From positions 3,167,501 to 3,231,500 of the forward strand of contig NZ_CP077095.1 in NCBI RefSeq assembly GCF_014268885.2: 64,000 nucleotides of DNA. The letters run 5' to 3'. The position numbers and the translations under genes are program-made. The notes beneath the pieces are model-generated. The model saw only the letters and a program-made list of their open reading frames with translations, did no database searches and was not told the DNA's origin. This DNA is from Pseudomonas xantholysinigenes (GTDB lineage Bacteria; Pseudomonadota; Gammaproteobacteria; Pseudomonadales; Pseudomonadaceae). Of the stretch, positions 1 to 8,869 are shown piece after piece (position 1 is the first letter of the stretch; every line of letters starts with the position of its first letter).

Positions 1-1
1 C

Positions 2-658
2 GTCTTCTCCTACGAGCCGCCTGACCAGGATGCCGTGACCGTGGCCACCAACGGCATCAACCGCCTGAAGCTTGAGGTCAGGGGCCGGGCCGCCCATGCC
101 GGATCAGCCCCTGAGCAGGGTCGCAACGCGCTGACAGAGCTGGCGCATCAGTTGCTGCAACTCGATGCGCTGGGCGACAAGGCCAAGGGCACCACGGTCA
201 ACTGGACCCTGGCCAAGGCCGGTGACAAAGCCAATATCATTCCAGCACTGGCCACCGCCGAAGCGGACATGCGCTATTCGGACCTGGGCGAGACCGCGCG
301 CGTGGAGGCCGATGCCCGGCGAATCATCGCGCAACATCGCGTTGCCGATACCCAGGTGAGCCTGGTGCTGGAAAAAGGCCGGCCGCCCCTGGCCCGGAAC
401 ACGGCATCGACACGGCTGGCCGCGACGGCACAACAGCTCTATCGCGAAATCGACCGCAAACTTGAAGCGATCGCCATGCGTTTCGGCACCGATGCCGGCT
501 TCGCTTATGTGCCCGACAGCGACAAACCTGCGGTGCTGGAAACCCTGGGCGTGGTAGGCGCCGGCTTGCATGGCGACGATGAATACATCGAAGTCGCCAG
601 CGTGGCGCCGCGGCTGTACCTGACCGTCGCCCTGATCAGGACGCTGGCCAGCCAGTGA
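2..658 (+). CDS. M20 family metallopeptidase (glutamate carboxypeptidase-like), 5'-truncated
   Basis: The reading frame is open from base 2, so the N-terminal half, with most metal ligands, lies outside the window. The visible 218 residues hold the M20 dimerisation (lid) domain, with the HAGSAPEQGRNAL signature, and the C-terminal part of the catalytic domain, GAGLHGDDEYIEV, where the last metal-binding histidine of CPG2-type enzymes sits. Members hydrolyse N-acyl or peptidic bonds to release glutamate or another amino acid, often in the periplasm. The signal peptide, if any, is not visible. It ends 49 bp before glcD on the same strand, so it may be co-transcribed with the glycolate genes, an unusual partner. 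Substrate unknown. Confidence 0.85.
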   Translation, partial: VFSYEPPDQDAVTVATNGINRLKLEVRGRAAHAGSAPEQGRNALTELAHQLLQLDALGDKAKGTTVNWTLAKAGDKANIIPALATAEADMRYSDLGETARVEADARRIIAQHRVADTQVSLVLEKGRPPLARNTASTRLAATAQQLYREIDRKLEAIAMRFGTDAGFAYVPDSDKPAVLETLGVVGAGLHGDDEYIEVASVAPRLYLTVALIRTLASQ

Positions 659-707
659 CCCGTCACTGCGCTAGCGGACGACAACCCGCATCCGCCGAGA
701 AAACGCC

Positions 708-2207
708 ATGAACATCCTCTACGACGCGCGTGTCGACGGCCCCCTGCCCGTCGTCGACAAACAAGCGCTGTTGCTGGCCCTGCGCACGGCCGTGCCCGAC
801 CTGGAAATCCTCCACCACGCCGAGGACCTCAAGCCCTATGAGTGCGACGGCCTGTCGGCCTACCGCACGATGCCGTTGCTGGTGGTGCTGCCCGAGCGCC
901 TGGAGCAGGTACAGACCTTGCTCGGACTCTGCCACCAACACGGCGTGCCGGTGGTCGCCCGTGGCGCCGGCACCGGCCTGTCCGGCGGCGCCCTGCCCCT
1001 GAGCCAGGGCATCCTGCTGGTCATGGCCCGTTTCAACCGTATCCTCGAGGTCAACCCCCAGGGCCGCTTCGCCCGGGTCCAGCCCGGCGTGCGCAACCTG
1101 GCAATCTCCCAGGCGGCAGCGCCCCATGGGCTGTACTACGCACCCGATCCCTCGTCACAGATCGCCTGCACCATCGGCGGCAATGTCGCCGAGAACGCCG
1201 GCGGCGTGCATTGCCTGAAATACGGCCTGACCGTGCACAACCTGCTCAAGGTGGAAATCCTCACCATCGAAGGCGAGCGGCTGATACTGGGCTCCGACGC
1301 CCTGGACAGCCCCGGCTTCGACCTGCTGGCGCTGTTCACCGGCTCCGAAGGCATGCTCGGTATCATCACCGAGGTGACCGTCAAACTGCTGCCCCGACCG
1401 CAAGTGGCGCGGGTGCTGCTGGCCAGTTTCGACAGGGTCGAGGATGCCGGCCGCGCGGTGGCGGGCATCCTCGACGCCGGTATCATTCCCGGCGGCCTGG
1501 AGATGATGGACAACCTGGCGCTGCGGGCCGCCGAGGACTTCATCCATGCCGGCTATCCGGTGGACGCCGCGGCGATCCTGCTATGTGAGCTCGACGGTGT
1601 CGAAGCGGATGTGCGGGAAGACTGTGACCGGGTTGCGACCGTGCTGCGCCAGGCCGGCGCCCGCGAGGTGCGCCTGGCCTGCGACGAAGCCGAGCGTGCG
1701 CGCTTCTGGGCCGGGCGCAAGAATGCCTTCCCGGCGGTCGGACGGCTTTCCCCGGACTACTACTGCATGGACGGCACCATCCCCCGCCGCGAGCTGCCCC
1801 GGGTACTGCGAGGCATCGCCGAGCTCGCCGCCGAGTACCGCCTGCGGGTGGCCAACGTGTTCCATGCCGGCGATGGCAACATGCACCCGCTGATCTTGTT
1901 CGATGCCAACCAGCCCGGCGAACTGGAGCGCGCCGAGACCATCGGCGGCAAGATCCTCGAGCTGTGCGTGGCGGTGGGCGGCAGCATCACCGGGGAGCAC
2001 GGCGTGGGGCGGGAAAAGATCAACCAGATGTGCGCCCAGTTCAACCGCGACGAAATCAGCCTGTTCCACGCGGTCAAGGCGGCCTTCGACCCCAAGGGCC
2101 TGCTCAATCCTGGCAAGAACATCCCCACCCTGCAGCGCTGCGCCGAGTTCGGTGCCCTGCACGTGCATCACGGGCAACTGCCCTTCCCTGACCTGGAGCG
2201 TTTCTGA
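708..2207 (+). CDS. glcD: Glycolate oxidase FAD subunit GlcD
   Basis: FAD-linked catalytic subunit of membrane-associated glycolate oxidase, which converts glycolate to glyoxylate and passes electrons on through GlcE and GlcF. The 499 residues equal the E. coli GlcD length as I remember it, with near-identical stretches such as YECDGLSAYRT, GAGTGLSGGALPL and FHAGDGNMHPLILFDANQP. The PCMH-type FAD-binding domain occupies roughly residues 55-235 and the FAD-oxidase C domain roughly 270-475. The stop overlaps the glcE start as TGATG, indicating translational coupling. The usual regulator gene glcC is not directly upstream; an M20 peptidase is. Confidence 0.96.
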   Translation: MNILYDARVDGPLPVVDKQALLLALRTAVPDLEILHHAEDLKPYECDGLSAYRTMPLLVVLPERLEQVQTLLGLCHQHGVPVVARGAGTGLSGGALPLSQGILLVMARFNRILEVNPQGRFARVQPGVRNLAISQAAAPHGLYYAPDPSSQIACTIGGNVAENAGGVHCLKYGLTVHNLLKVEILTIEGERLILGSDALDSPGFDLLALFTGSEGMLGIITEVTVKLLPRPQVARVLLASFDRVEDAGRAVAGILDAGIIPGGLEMMDNLALRAAEDFIHAGYPVDAAAILLCELDGVEADVREDCDRVATVLRQAGAREVRLACDEAERARFWAGRKNAFPAVGRLSPDYYCMDGTIPRRELPRVLRGIAELAAEYRLRVANVFHAGDGNMHPLILFDANQPGELERAETIGGKILELCVAVGGSITGEHGVGREKINQMCAQFNRDEISLFHAVKAAFDPKGLLNPGKNIPTLQRCAEFGALHVHHGQLPFPDLERF

Positions 2208-3253
2208 TGGACGCCGACCTCAGCCGACAGTTGCTCGAACAGGTCAACCTGGCGCTGCATCAGGCCACACCGCTGCGTATCCAGGGCGGCAACAGCAAAG
2301 CCATGCTGGGTCGGCCCGTCGCCGGCGAAATCATTGACCTGCGCGGGCACCGCGGCATCCTCAACCACGACCCCAGCGAGCTGGTGCTCACCGCCCGCGC
2401 CGGCACGCCGCTATGCGAGGTCGAGGCCGCGTTGCGCGAAGCCGGGCAGATGCTCAGTTGCGAACCGCCGCACCTGGGCCCCGCCGCCACCCTCGGCGGC
2501 ATGGTCGCTGTCGGCTTGTCCGGACCGCGTCGGCCCTGGGCCGGGGCCGTGCGCGACATGGTGCTGGGCACGCGGCTGATCAGCGGCCAAGGCACCCTGC
2601 TGCGCTTTGGCGGCGAAGTGATGAAGAACGTCGCCGGTTACGATGTCTCGCGGTTGATGGCCGGCAGTTTCGGCTGCCTGGGGATACTCACCGAGGTGTC
2701 GCTCAAGGTACTGCCACAACCACGCCAATGCCTGAGCCTGCGCTTGTCGATGGCGCCGCAAGCGGCCTTGATCGAGCTGCAGCGATGGGGCCAGCAGCCG
2801 CTGCCCATCAGCGCCGCCTGCCATGACGGCGAGGCACTGCACCTGCGACTGGAGGGTGGCGAGGGGTCGGTTGGCTCAGCCCACGAGCGCTTGGGCGGCG
2901 AGGTGATCGACAACCACTACTGGCACGATCTGCGTGAACAACGCCTGCCGTTCTTCGACGACCCGGCGCCGCTGTGGCGCCTGGCGCTGCCCACCGCCAG
3001 TGGCCTGCTGGACTTGCCCGGGCGCCAGTTGCTCGACTGGGGCGGGGCCCAGCGCTGGCTCAAGTCCAGCGCCCCGGCGGCCTTGATCCGCGAGCAGGTG
3101 GCCAAGGCTGGCGGTCATGCCACCGCCTATGCCCCTGGCGACGACAGCAGCGCACCGCTATCCCCGGCGCTGCTGCGCTACCACCAGGCGCTGAAAGCGC
3201 AACTCGATCCCCAGGGCCTGTTCAACCCAGGCCGTCTGTACGCCGACCTGTGA
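2207..3253 (+). CDS. glcE: Glycolate oxidase FAD-binding subunit GlcE
   Basis: Second flavin-binding subunit of the GlcDEF complex. The 348 residues match the family length. The N-terminal FAD_binding_4 domain shows IQGGNSKAMLGRP and the glycine-rich GEVMKNVAGYDVSRLMAGS motif near residues 140-160. The C-terminus, FNPGRLYADL, resembles the FNPGR ending of GlcD-like proteins. It starts on the TGATG overlap with glcD, and glcF follows after 9 bp, so the three genes form one operon. Both GlcD and GlcE are needed for activity in E. coli. Confidence 0.95.
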   Translation: MDADLSRQLLEQVNLALHQATPLRIQGGNSKAMLGRPVAGEIIDLRGHRGILNHDPSELVLTARAGTPLCEVEAALREAGQMLSCEPPHLGPAATLGGMVAVGLSGPRRPWAGAVRDMVLGTRLISGQGTLLRFGGEVMKNVAGYDVSRLMAGSFGCLGILTEVSLKVLPQPRQCLSLRLSMAPQAALIELQRWGQQPLPISAACHDGEALHLRLEGGEGSVGSAHERLGGEVIDNHYWHDLREQRLPFFDDPAPLWRLALPTASGLLDLPGRQLLDWGGAQRWLKSSAPAALIREQVAKAGGHATAYAPGDDSSAPLSPALLRYHQALKAQLDPQGLFNPGRLYADL

Positions 3254-3262
3254 GGCCCCGTC

Positions 3263-4492
3263 ATGCAAACCCACTTGAGCGACGCCGCCAACCATCTCCC
3301 CCGAGCCAAGGAAGCCGAAAGCATCCTGCGCACCTGCGTGCACTGCGGATTCTGCAACGCCACCTGCCCCACCTACCAACTGCTTGGCGACGAACTGGAC
3401 GGGCCACGCGGACGCATCTACCTGGTCAAGCAGGCCCTCGAAGGCGCACCGGTCGGCGCCAGTACCCAACAGCACCTGGACCGCTGCCTGAGCTGTCGCA
3501 ACTGCGAAACCACCTGTCCATCCGGAGTGAAATACCACGACCTGCTCGACATCGGCCGCGCCTGGGTCGACCAGCAGGTGACGCGCCCGCCGGGCCAGCG
3601 CCTGCTGCGGCAAAGCCTGCGCGCCGTGCTGCCGCAGCCACGGCTGTTCGATGTCCTGGTTCGTGCTGGGCAAGCCTTGCGCCCCCTGCTGCCCGCCAGC
3701 CTCAAGACCAAGCTGCCGGCAGCCAGGGTCGCGCCCGGACAACGCCCAGTGCCCCGTCATCCGCGACGCGTGCTGCTGCTCGAAGGCTGCGTGCAGCAGG
3801 TGCTTTCGCCCAATACCAACGCGGCCAGCGCGCGCTTGCTCGATCGCCTGGGCATCAGTGTCGAACCTGTTACCGAAGCGGGCTGCTGTGGCGCCGTGGA
3901 CTTTCACCTCGATGCCCAGGCCCAGGCGCTGGATCGGGCACGACGCAATATCGATGCCTGGTGGCCGGCCATCGAGGCGGGCGCCGAGGCGATCGTGCAG
4001 ACGGCCAGCGGCTGCGGTGCGTTCGTGCGCGACTATGGTCACTTGCTGGAACGGGACCCGCGCTATGCGGCGAAGGCCGCGCGGGTCAGCGCCTTGGCGC
4101 GAGACCTGGTGCAGGTGCTGGAGGCCGAGCCCATCGAACAGCTGGGCTGGTGCGCCGAACAGCGGCTGGCCTTCCACTGCCCTTGCACCTTGCAGCACGC
4201 ACTCAAGCTCGGTGGCGCGGTCGAGCGCCTGTTGCTGCGCCTGGGTTTTCACCTCGCCGACGTGCCCGACGGGCACCTGTGCTGCGGATCGGCCGGCACC
4301 TATTCGCTGACCCAACCAGCACTGGCGCGGCAACTGCGCGATCAGCGTCTCGAGGCCCTGGAAAGCGCCGGCCCCGACCTCATCGCCACGGCCAACATCG
4401 GCTGCCAGCTCCACCTGGCAGGTGCCGGGCGTACACCCGTGCGGCACTGGATCGAGATCGTCGAGGCCGCCCTGCTAGTCCGACAGGACTGA
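3263..4492 (+). CDS. glcF: Glycolate oxidase iron-sulfur subunit GlcF
   Basis: Iron-sulfur electron-transfer subunit of glycolate oxidase, 409 residues (about 407 in E. coli). Two 4Fe-4S motifs are explicit: C25-x2-C28-x2-C31-x3-C35 (CVHCGFCNATCP) and C75-x2-C78-x2-C81-x3-C85 (CLSCRNCETTCP). Two cysteine-rich CCG domains follow (EAGCCGAVDFH and LCCGSAGTY). Last gene of the operon. The heme-binding glcG gene that often follows is absent, because the next gene is convergent and its stop lies only 4 bp downstream. Confidence 0.95.
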   Translation: MQTHLSDAANHLPRAKEAESILRTCVHCGFCNATCPTYQLLGDELDGPRGRIYLVKQALEGAPVGASTQQHLDRCLSCRNCETTCPSGVKYHDLLDIGRAWVDQQVTRPPGQRLLRQSLRAVLPQPRLFDVLVRAGQALRPLLPASLKTKLPAARVAPGQRPVPRHPRRVLLLEGCVQQVLSPNTNAASARLLDRLGISVEPVTEAGCCGAVDFHLDAQAQALDRARRNIDAWWPAIEAGAEAIVQTASGCGAFVRDYGHLLERDPRYAAKAARVSALARDLVQVLEAEPIEQLGWCAEQRLAFHCPCTLQHALKLGGAVERLLLRLGFHLADVPDGHLCCGSAGTYSLTQPALARQLRDQRLEALESAGPDLIATANIGCQLHLAGAGRTPVRHWIEIVEAALLVRQD

Positions 4493-4495
4493 TAG

Positions 4496-5077
4496 TCAGC
4501 TGTTCTGATCGATCACCAACGGCTCGCCAATGGCGTAAAAATGCCCTCCGGCCACGTAGTGCAGGCTACGCCAGGCCGGATCGGCATGCTCGTAGGCCCA
4601 GTGTCCATCGCGAAATACCCGGTCATCGGCCCAGGCCGCGACCACCTCGCCAATGAACAGATCGTAGGTCTGCTGGTTGTGCGGTTCATCGATCACTCGG
4701 CACATCAGCCATGCCGAACAATCGTTGACCAGTGGCGCGGGGTAGCCCTCGACACGCGCCAGGCCAACACCGATGCTGGCCAACTTGTCGGGGTGATCGA
4801 ACAGGCTCTGGTTGCCCACCTGGTAGGTCAACCGGGCCTGGGCCGCGTTGGGGACTTGCAGCACGAACCAGCCGCTGCCCTCGACCAGTTGGCGGGTGCG
4901 CGCCGTCTTGTCGAGGACCACGGTCACCTTGGGTGGGTCGAAGTCCAGCGCACAGGCCCAGGCGGCGGCCATCACATTGTCGACGCCATCGTGGCTGGCC
5001 GAGACCAGTACGGTCGGCCCGTGATTGAGCAGACGATAGGCTTTGTGCAGGTCGACTGGCTGGAAATGGCTGTGCAT
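4496..5077 (-). CDS. Flavin reductase family protein (FMN-binding split barrel)
   Basis: A 193-residue member of the flavin reductase-like / DIM6-NTAB family, probably binding FMN and reducing flavin or acting as an NADPH-dependent oxidoreductase. Family features are the N-terminal YRLLNHGPTVLVSAS strand, the DNVMAAAWA motif and DFDPPKVTVVLDKTART. I chose the ATG at 5077 because GAGGTG lies 5 nt upstream; the frame extends 16 codons further without a ribosome site. It converges on glcF with 3 bp between stops. The partner oxygenase or true substrate cannot be read from the context. Confidence 0.85.
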   Translation of the reverse strand: MHSHFQPVDLHKAYRLLNHGPTVLVSASHDGVDNVMAAAWACALDFDPPKVTVVLDKTARTRQLVEGSGWFVLQVPNAAQARLTYQVGNQSLFDHPDKLASIGVGLARVEGYPAPLVNDCSAWLMCRVIDEPHNQQTYDLFIGEVVAAWADDRVFRDGHWAYEHADPAWRSLHYVAGGHFYAIGEPLVIDQNS

Positions 5078-5303
5078 GGGGCACCTCGGCAAAACGGCGT
5101 GGACTGAGGTGGAATTGTGCCGCACCTGACGCGTGGCTGACAGGGATCAAGGCATCGTTCAGGGCACCACCTATATTTTCGGAATACTCCTACCACAAGT
5201 ACGGAAGCTTCGTGATTGCTGCCTTCCCCTCGGCAAAACATCATCCGGCCTGGAGACGTAACCACCGCCCAACGCGGCAGCCCCTGCCAGACGAGGCCAT
5301 GCC

Positions 5304-5642
5304 ATGCCCAGCGATAACCACCCTACTCGTGAACTGCGCCATACCCTGCGCCAACTGCTGGACCATGAGGTCAGCAACCCTGACGACAATCCACACCTCT
5401 CCGGCGTGCGTTTTTTCTGCGCCACCGACGAACACACCCGCCAGTTGATCGAGCAGGTCGAGTTGCTCGCCAGCGAAGCATTCTTCGATGCCAGCGGGCG
5501 GGCCATTCCCGCGCGCATGCGCGATGCCGCCATCGATGGCGTGTGCATCAAGCAAAAACGCAAGGTGGCCGAGGATGAAACGGTGATTCGCATCGCCCTG
5601 CCTGACAAGGGCTATATCACCATCAGCACGGCGCGGCTTTAG
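5304..5642 (+). CDS. Conserved small protein of unknown function
   Basis: A 112-residue soluble acidic protein with no signal peptide or membrane segment. ACGAGG lies 8-13 nt before the ATG. The sequence looks mostly helical (RELRHTLRQLLDHEV, RQLIEQVELLASEAF) with a C-terminal strand ending YITISTARL. I recognise no domain. It stands alone between the divergent flavin reductase and a repeat-rich intergenic region. Codon use resembles the neighbours, so it looks like a genuine resident gene. Confidence 0.7.
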   Translation: MPSDNHPTRELRHTLRQLLDHEVSNPDDNPHLSGVRFFCATDEHTRQLIEQVELLASEAFFDASGRAIPARMRDAAIDGVCIKQKRKVAEDETVIRIALPDKGYITISTARL

Positions 5643-5688
5643 GCGCGAGCCTAGCGCCATGCGCGCCACCTACTAGGAGCCAAGGCAA

Positions 5689-5745
5689 CGCGGTGTCTGG
5701 CACCGGCTGTGTCGGTGTTCGCGGCGGATAAATCCGCTCCCACGG
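5689..5745. repeat. REP-type palindromic element
   Basis: This stretch closely matches, in reverse orientation, the first half of the REP pair near 36.14 kb: both share CGGTGTCTGGCACC, a short inverted stem and a terminal CCGCTCCCAC. It is a single copy in a non-coding gap. Such elements are scattered in hundreds of copies in P. putida-group genomes. Confidence 0.75.
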
Positions 5746-5846
5746 CCCCAAGCCATGCACGTCGCCCCCTAGGACCATCCCTTTCAAGGTCTTCGGGCGC
5801 CAGGCTATTGGCCGAGTGAGGGTCTCCAGGTGTCCGCCGCAAGCAC

Positions 5847-6125
5847 TGCAGCGCCTAGCAGATCGAGCGCCGCCCGCGCGGCGCATCGCGACGCAAGGCC
5901 GCTCCTACATTTGTTGCAACGTGCCGAACCTGTCAGGCCATTGTTGCCCGCCTTGATGCATGTCTTGAGACAGATGAAGCGTCAGTAGTGCCCACGCTGA
6001 AACCACGTCGAGTCAACAAGGCGGACCAGGAAATGGCACAGGAGAAATTGGCCCGAAACAGATGTAGGAGCGGCCTTGCGTCGCGATGCGCCGCGCGGGC
6101 GGCGCTCGATCTGGTAGGCGCTGCA
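5847..6125. mobile_element. 279-bp inverted-repeat element (MITE/REPIN-like)
   Basis: The left arm (5847-5910) and right arm (6062-6125) are 64-nt inverted repeats with a single mismatch, enclosing 151 bp with no convincing reading frame. Each arm ends, facing inward, in TGTAGGAGCGGCCTTGCG, the same core as the REP pair near 63.8 kb. This is the form expected of a non-autonomous element formed from two inverted REP units. I find no clear target-site duplication. The remaining gap (5643-5846 and 6126-6246) holds one REP and no other recognisable feature. Confidence 0.7.
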
Positions 6126-6246
6126 ACTCTAACGTGGAACACCTTGAAAGGATCGCCCCTTAGGCCCCAGCCCTCGATCCTGCCCCCTTGCACCTTCCCC
6201 AGCAAACCCCGAAGCTTGGCCATCCCCGCGTTTCGGACCTGCCCCG

Positions 6247-7680
6247 ATGGAACTGCACATCCGCCTCGAAGGCCGCAAAGGCCTTGCCGACCAGCTCTAC
6301 CAGCAACTGCGCGCCGGCATCGACAGCGGGCACCTGGCCGCCGGCACCCAACTGCCGCCCACGCGCCTGCTAGCCGAGCAACTGGGCGTGTCACGCAAGA
6401 CCGTGGCCGAAGCCTACTCGCGCCTGACCTACGACAACCTGCTCAGCGGCGTGGTGGGCCGCGGCACCTTCATCACGCCACGTTTGCCGATCCGCGCGCC
6501 CCAGGCCGATACGGTCCCGCTGGCCGCCGCCACGACCCTGGAGCGCTGGAGCCAGCGCGCCACGGTCCTGGGCCAGCGCGCGCTGGACGCGCCGTCGCGC
6601 TACGACTTCGTCGGCGGCGCCTCGAGCAAGGCGCAGTTCCCCTACGACCAGTGGCGCAGTTGCCTGAACCACGCCCTGCGCCGCAGCCAGCGCCACACCG
6701 AGCGGCAGTTCTCGGCCCAAGGCTTGCCTGAGCTACGCGAAGCCATCGCACATCACATTGCCTTCGCCCGGGGCGTGCAATGCAGCCCGGCCGACGTGCT
6801 GGTGTGCAACGGTGCCCAGCAAGCGCTGGACCTGATCGCCCGGGTACTGGTCGAGCCGGGTTGCAAGGTGGCCATGGAAGACCCTGGCTATCCACCGGCC
6901 CGGCAGTTGTTCCTGGCCCTGGGCGCCCAGCTGCAATCGGTGCCGGTGGACGAACACGGTTTATGCGTGGAACAGATCGAGGATGGCACCCGGCTGATCT
7001 ACGTCACGCCCTCGCACCAATTCCCGCTGGGCATGCCCATGGCCGAAACCCGGCGCCAGGCGCTGCTGGACCGGGCCGCCGCGCTGGGCGCGCTGATCAT
7101 CGAGGACGACTACGACTGCGAGTTCCGCTACCAGGGCCCGGCCGCCGAGGCCCTGCAACGCCTGGATCGTCATGGGCTGGTGGCTTATGTCGGCACCTTC
7201 TCCAAGACCCTGCTGTCCGAACTGCGCCTGGGCTACGCAGTACTGCCGCCAGCGGTGCTGCAAGCCGCCTGCGTGGCCAAGCACCTGACCGACTGGCATA
7301 GCCCGAGCCTGCAGCAATGGGCGTTGGCGCGGTTCATCGGCGAGGGCCACCTGAACAAGCACATCCGCCGCTGCCACGAGGTGTACAGCGCCCGTCGCGA
7401 ACGAATCCTGACGCGCCTGGACGGCGACCTCGCGCCCTGGTTCGATGCAGTGTCGGCCAGCGCCGGATTTCACCTGAGCGCCCTGGCCAAGCCTGGGGTG
7501 GATGTCGAGCTGCTGATCAGCTTGGCACGCAAGGTCGAGGTGGGGTTGTATTCGTTGGCGCCATTTTTCAGCGAGGCCCCGGTCAAGCCGGGGCTGTTGC
7601 TGGGGTTCGGCGCCATCGAGCTGCTGGATATCGACCCGGCCCTGGACCGGGTCCGCGATACCCTGCAGCGCCTCAGCTAA
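6247..7680 (+). CDS. MocR-type (GntR / aminotransferase fold) transcriptional regulator
   Basis: A 477-residue PdxR/MocR-like regulator. The N-terminal winged helix of the GntR family (about residues 12-75, QLPPTRLLAEQLGVSRKTVAEAY) is joined to a class-I aminotransferase-like domain that binds PLP. K320 in GTFSKTLLSELRLGY is the expected PLP lysine, with DDYDCEFRY as the cofactor aspartate motif. Such proteins sense PLP or amino-acid adducts and usually control a neighbouring gene. Its 3' end overlaps that of the convergent MFS gene by 8 bp. The 5' gap carries the inverted-repeat element, so its promoter may lie next to or inside that element. Target unknown. Confidence 0.93.
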   Translation: MELHIRLEGRKGLADQLYQQLRAGIDSGHLAAGTQLPPTRLLAEQLGVSRKTVAEAYSRLTYDNLLSGVVGRGTFITPRLPIRAPQADTVPLAAATTLERWSQRATVLGQRALDAPSRYDFVGGASSKAQFPYDQWRSCLNHALRRSQRHTERQFSAQGLPELREAIAHHIAFARGVQCSPADVLVCNGAQQALDLIARVLVEPGCKVAMEDPGYPPARQLFLALGAQLQSVPVDEHGLCVEQIEDGTRLIYVTPSHQFPLGMPMAETRRQALLDRAAALGALIIEDDYDCEFRYQGPAAEALQRLDRHGLVAYVGTFSKTLLSELRLGYAVLPPAVLQAACVAKHLTDWHSPSLQQWALARFIGEGHLNKHIRRCHEVYSARRERILTRLDGDLAPWFDAVSASAGFHLSALAKPGVDVELLISLARKVEVGLYSLAPFFSEAPVKPGLLLGFGAIELLDIDPALDRVRDTLQRLS

Positions 7681-8869
7681 GCGCGGGCGCTACGCCTGGC
7701 TGGTCCGATCGAGCGATGGCCTTGGCGTAGCCGCGCGGAGCAAAGCACGCCGTCACCAGCAGCATGAGCAGCACGGTGCAGGCCAGCAGCGTCCACGAAG
7801 CCTGGAAATCGCCGCTGACATCGCGCAGCCAGCCGGTGATGTACGGCACGATACCGGTGACGATAAAGCCCACCCCTTGCACGAACGCCGCCAGGCTCCC
7901 GGCCTCGGCCGGCGTGCGCAGGTGCTCCAGGGTCAAGGTCAGGCTGAGGCTGAAACAGGCCCCCAGGCCCAGGCCGATCATCGCCACCCACAGGCCCATG
8001 GCGGCCGACGGGGCCAACAGCAAGCCGAGAAAGCCCGCCAGCTGGATCGTCAGGGCCAGCCACAGCCCCGGCCGGCGATCGTTCAGGCGACGCAGCAACA
8101 GCGGCAAGCCCAGGGCCCCGGCAACCTGGAAAATCGTCATCAGGCCGACCAGCTCGCCACCGCCCTGGGCCGTGCCACCGTGCTCCAGGTAATAGGCCGG
8201 CAGCCAGGCGACCATGCTGGTGTAGCCACCGTTGATCAAGCCGAAGTACAAGGCCAGCAGCCAGGCGCGGCGGTTGCCGAACCAGTGGCCACCGCTGGCG
8301 CCACCCAGCGTGGGGGCCTCCTGACGTGGACGCAGGGCGACCCAGGCCAGTAGCGCCAGCAGCGCAGGCAATGCCCATACTCCCAACCCCACCTGCCAGT
8401 GGCCGGTATAGGCGGTAAGCGACGGGCCGAGCACCGCCGCCAGGCCGCCTCCGCTCATCAACGCCGCCGAATACAGGCCCATGGTCGTGGCCAGGCGGGT
8501 GGGAAACCAGCGGTTGACCAGCCCTGGCATCATGCCCTGCACCACCGCAACGCCCAGGCCGGCGACCACCGCGCTGGCAATCAAGGCCCAGGCGCTGTCC
8601 AGTTGCCAGCGCCACAGGCAGGCCGCGGCAATCGCCATCAGGCCGCCGAGCATGCCGCCATGCTCGCTCAGCCAGCGCCGCAACCACGGTTGCAGCAACG
8701 GCACCAGGCCCATGCACAGTACCGGCAAGGCCGTCAGCAACGCCGCTTGCTGGTAGCCCAGCCCGGTACTCTGGCGCACGGGTTCGAGCAGTGGACCGAT
8801 ACTGGTGAGCATCGGCCGCAGGTTGAGTGCCAGCAGTACTATCAACAACAGATTCATTGCCGCTCTCAT
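7673..8869 (-). CDS. MFS transporter, CynX/NimT family
   Basis: A 398-residue, roughly 12-helix major facilitator with the CynX/NimT N-terminal pattern (ALNLRPMLTSIGPLLEPV). Members import or export cyanate, nitroimidazoles and similar small molecules. The start at 8869 forms an ATGA overlap with the stop of the upstream deaminase gene; an alternative ATG lies at 8857. The overlap means the two are translated together, so the carrier may move the deaminase substrate or product. The 3' end overlaps the convergent MocR gene by 8 bp. Confidence 0.88.
   Translation of the reverse strand: MRAAMNLLLIVLLALNLRPMLTSIGPLLEPVRQSTGLGYQQAALLTALPVLCMGLVPLLQPWLRRWLSEHGGMLGGLMAIAAACLWRWQLDSAWALIASAVVAGLGVAVVQGMMPGLVNRWFPTRLATTMGLYSAALMSGGGLAAVLGPSLTAYTGHWQVGLGVWALPALLALLAWVALRPRQEAPTLGGASGGHWFGNRRAWLLALYFGLINGGYTSMVAWLPAYYLEHGGTAQGGGELVGLMTIFQVAGALGLPLLLRRLNDRRPGLWLALTIQLAGFLGLLLAPSAAMGLWVAMIGLGLGACFSLSLTLTLEHLRTPAEAGSLAAFVQGVGFIVTGIVPYITGWLRDVSGDFQASWTLLACTVLLMLLVTACFAPRGYAKAIARSDQPGVAPALS

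Noticed and set aside
2974..4656. A 560-codon frame overlapping glcE and glcF on the same strand
   Set aside because: Arginine/proline/alanine-rich +1 frame of two well-supported genes that runs past both gene ends.
5933..6394. A 153-codon minus-strand frame across the inverted-repeat element
   Set aside because: It runs from the repeat into the MocR gene, is arginine/alanine-rich and has no ribosome site; considered chance.
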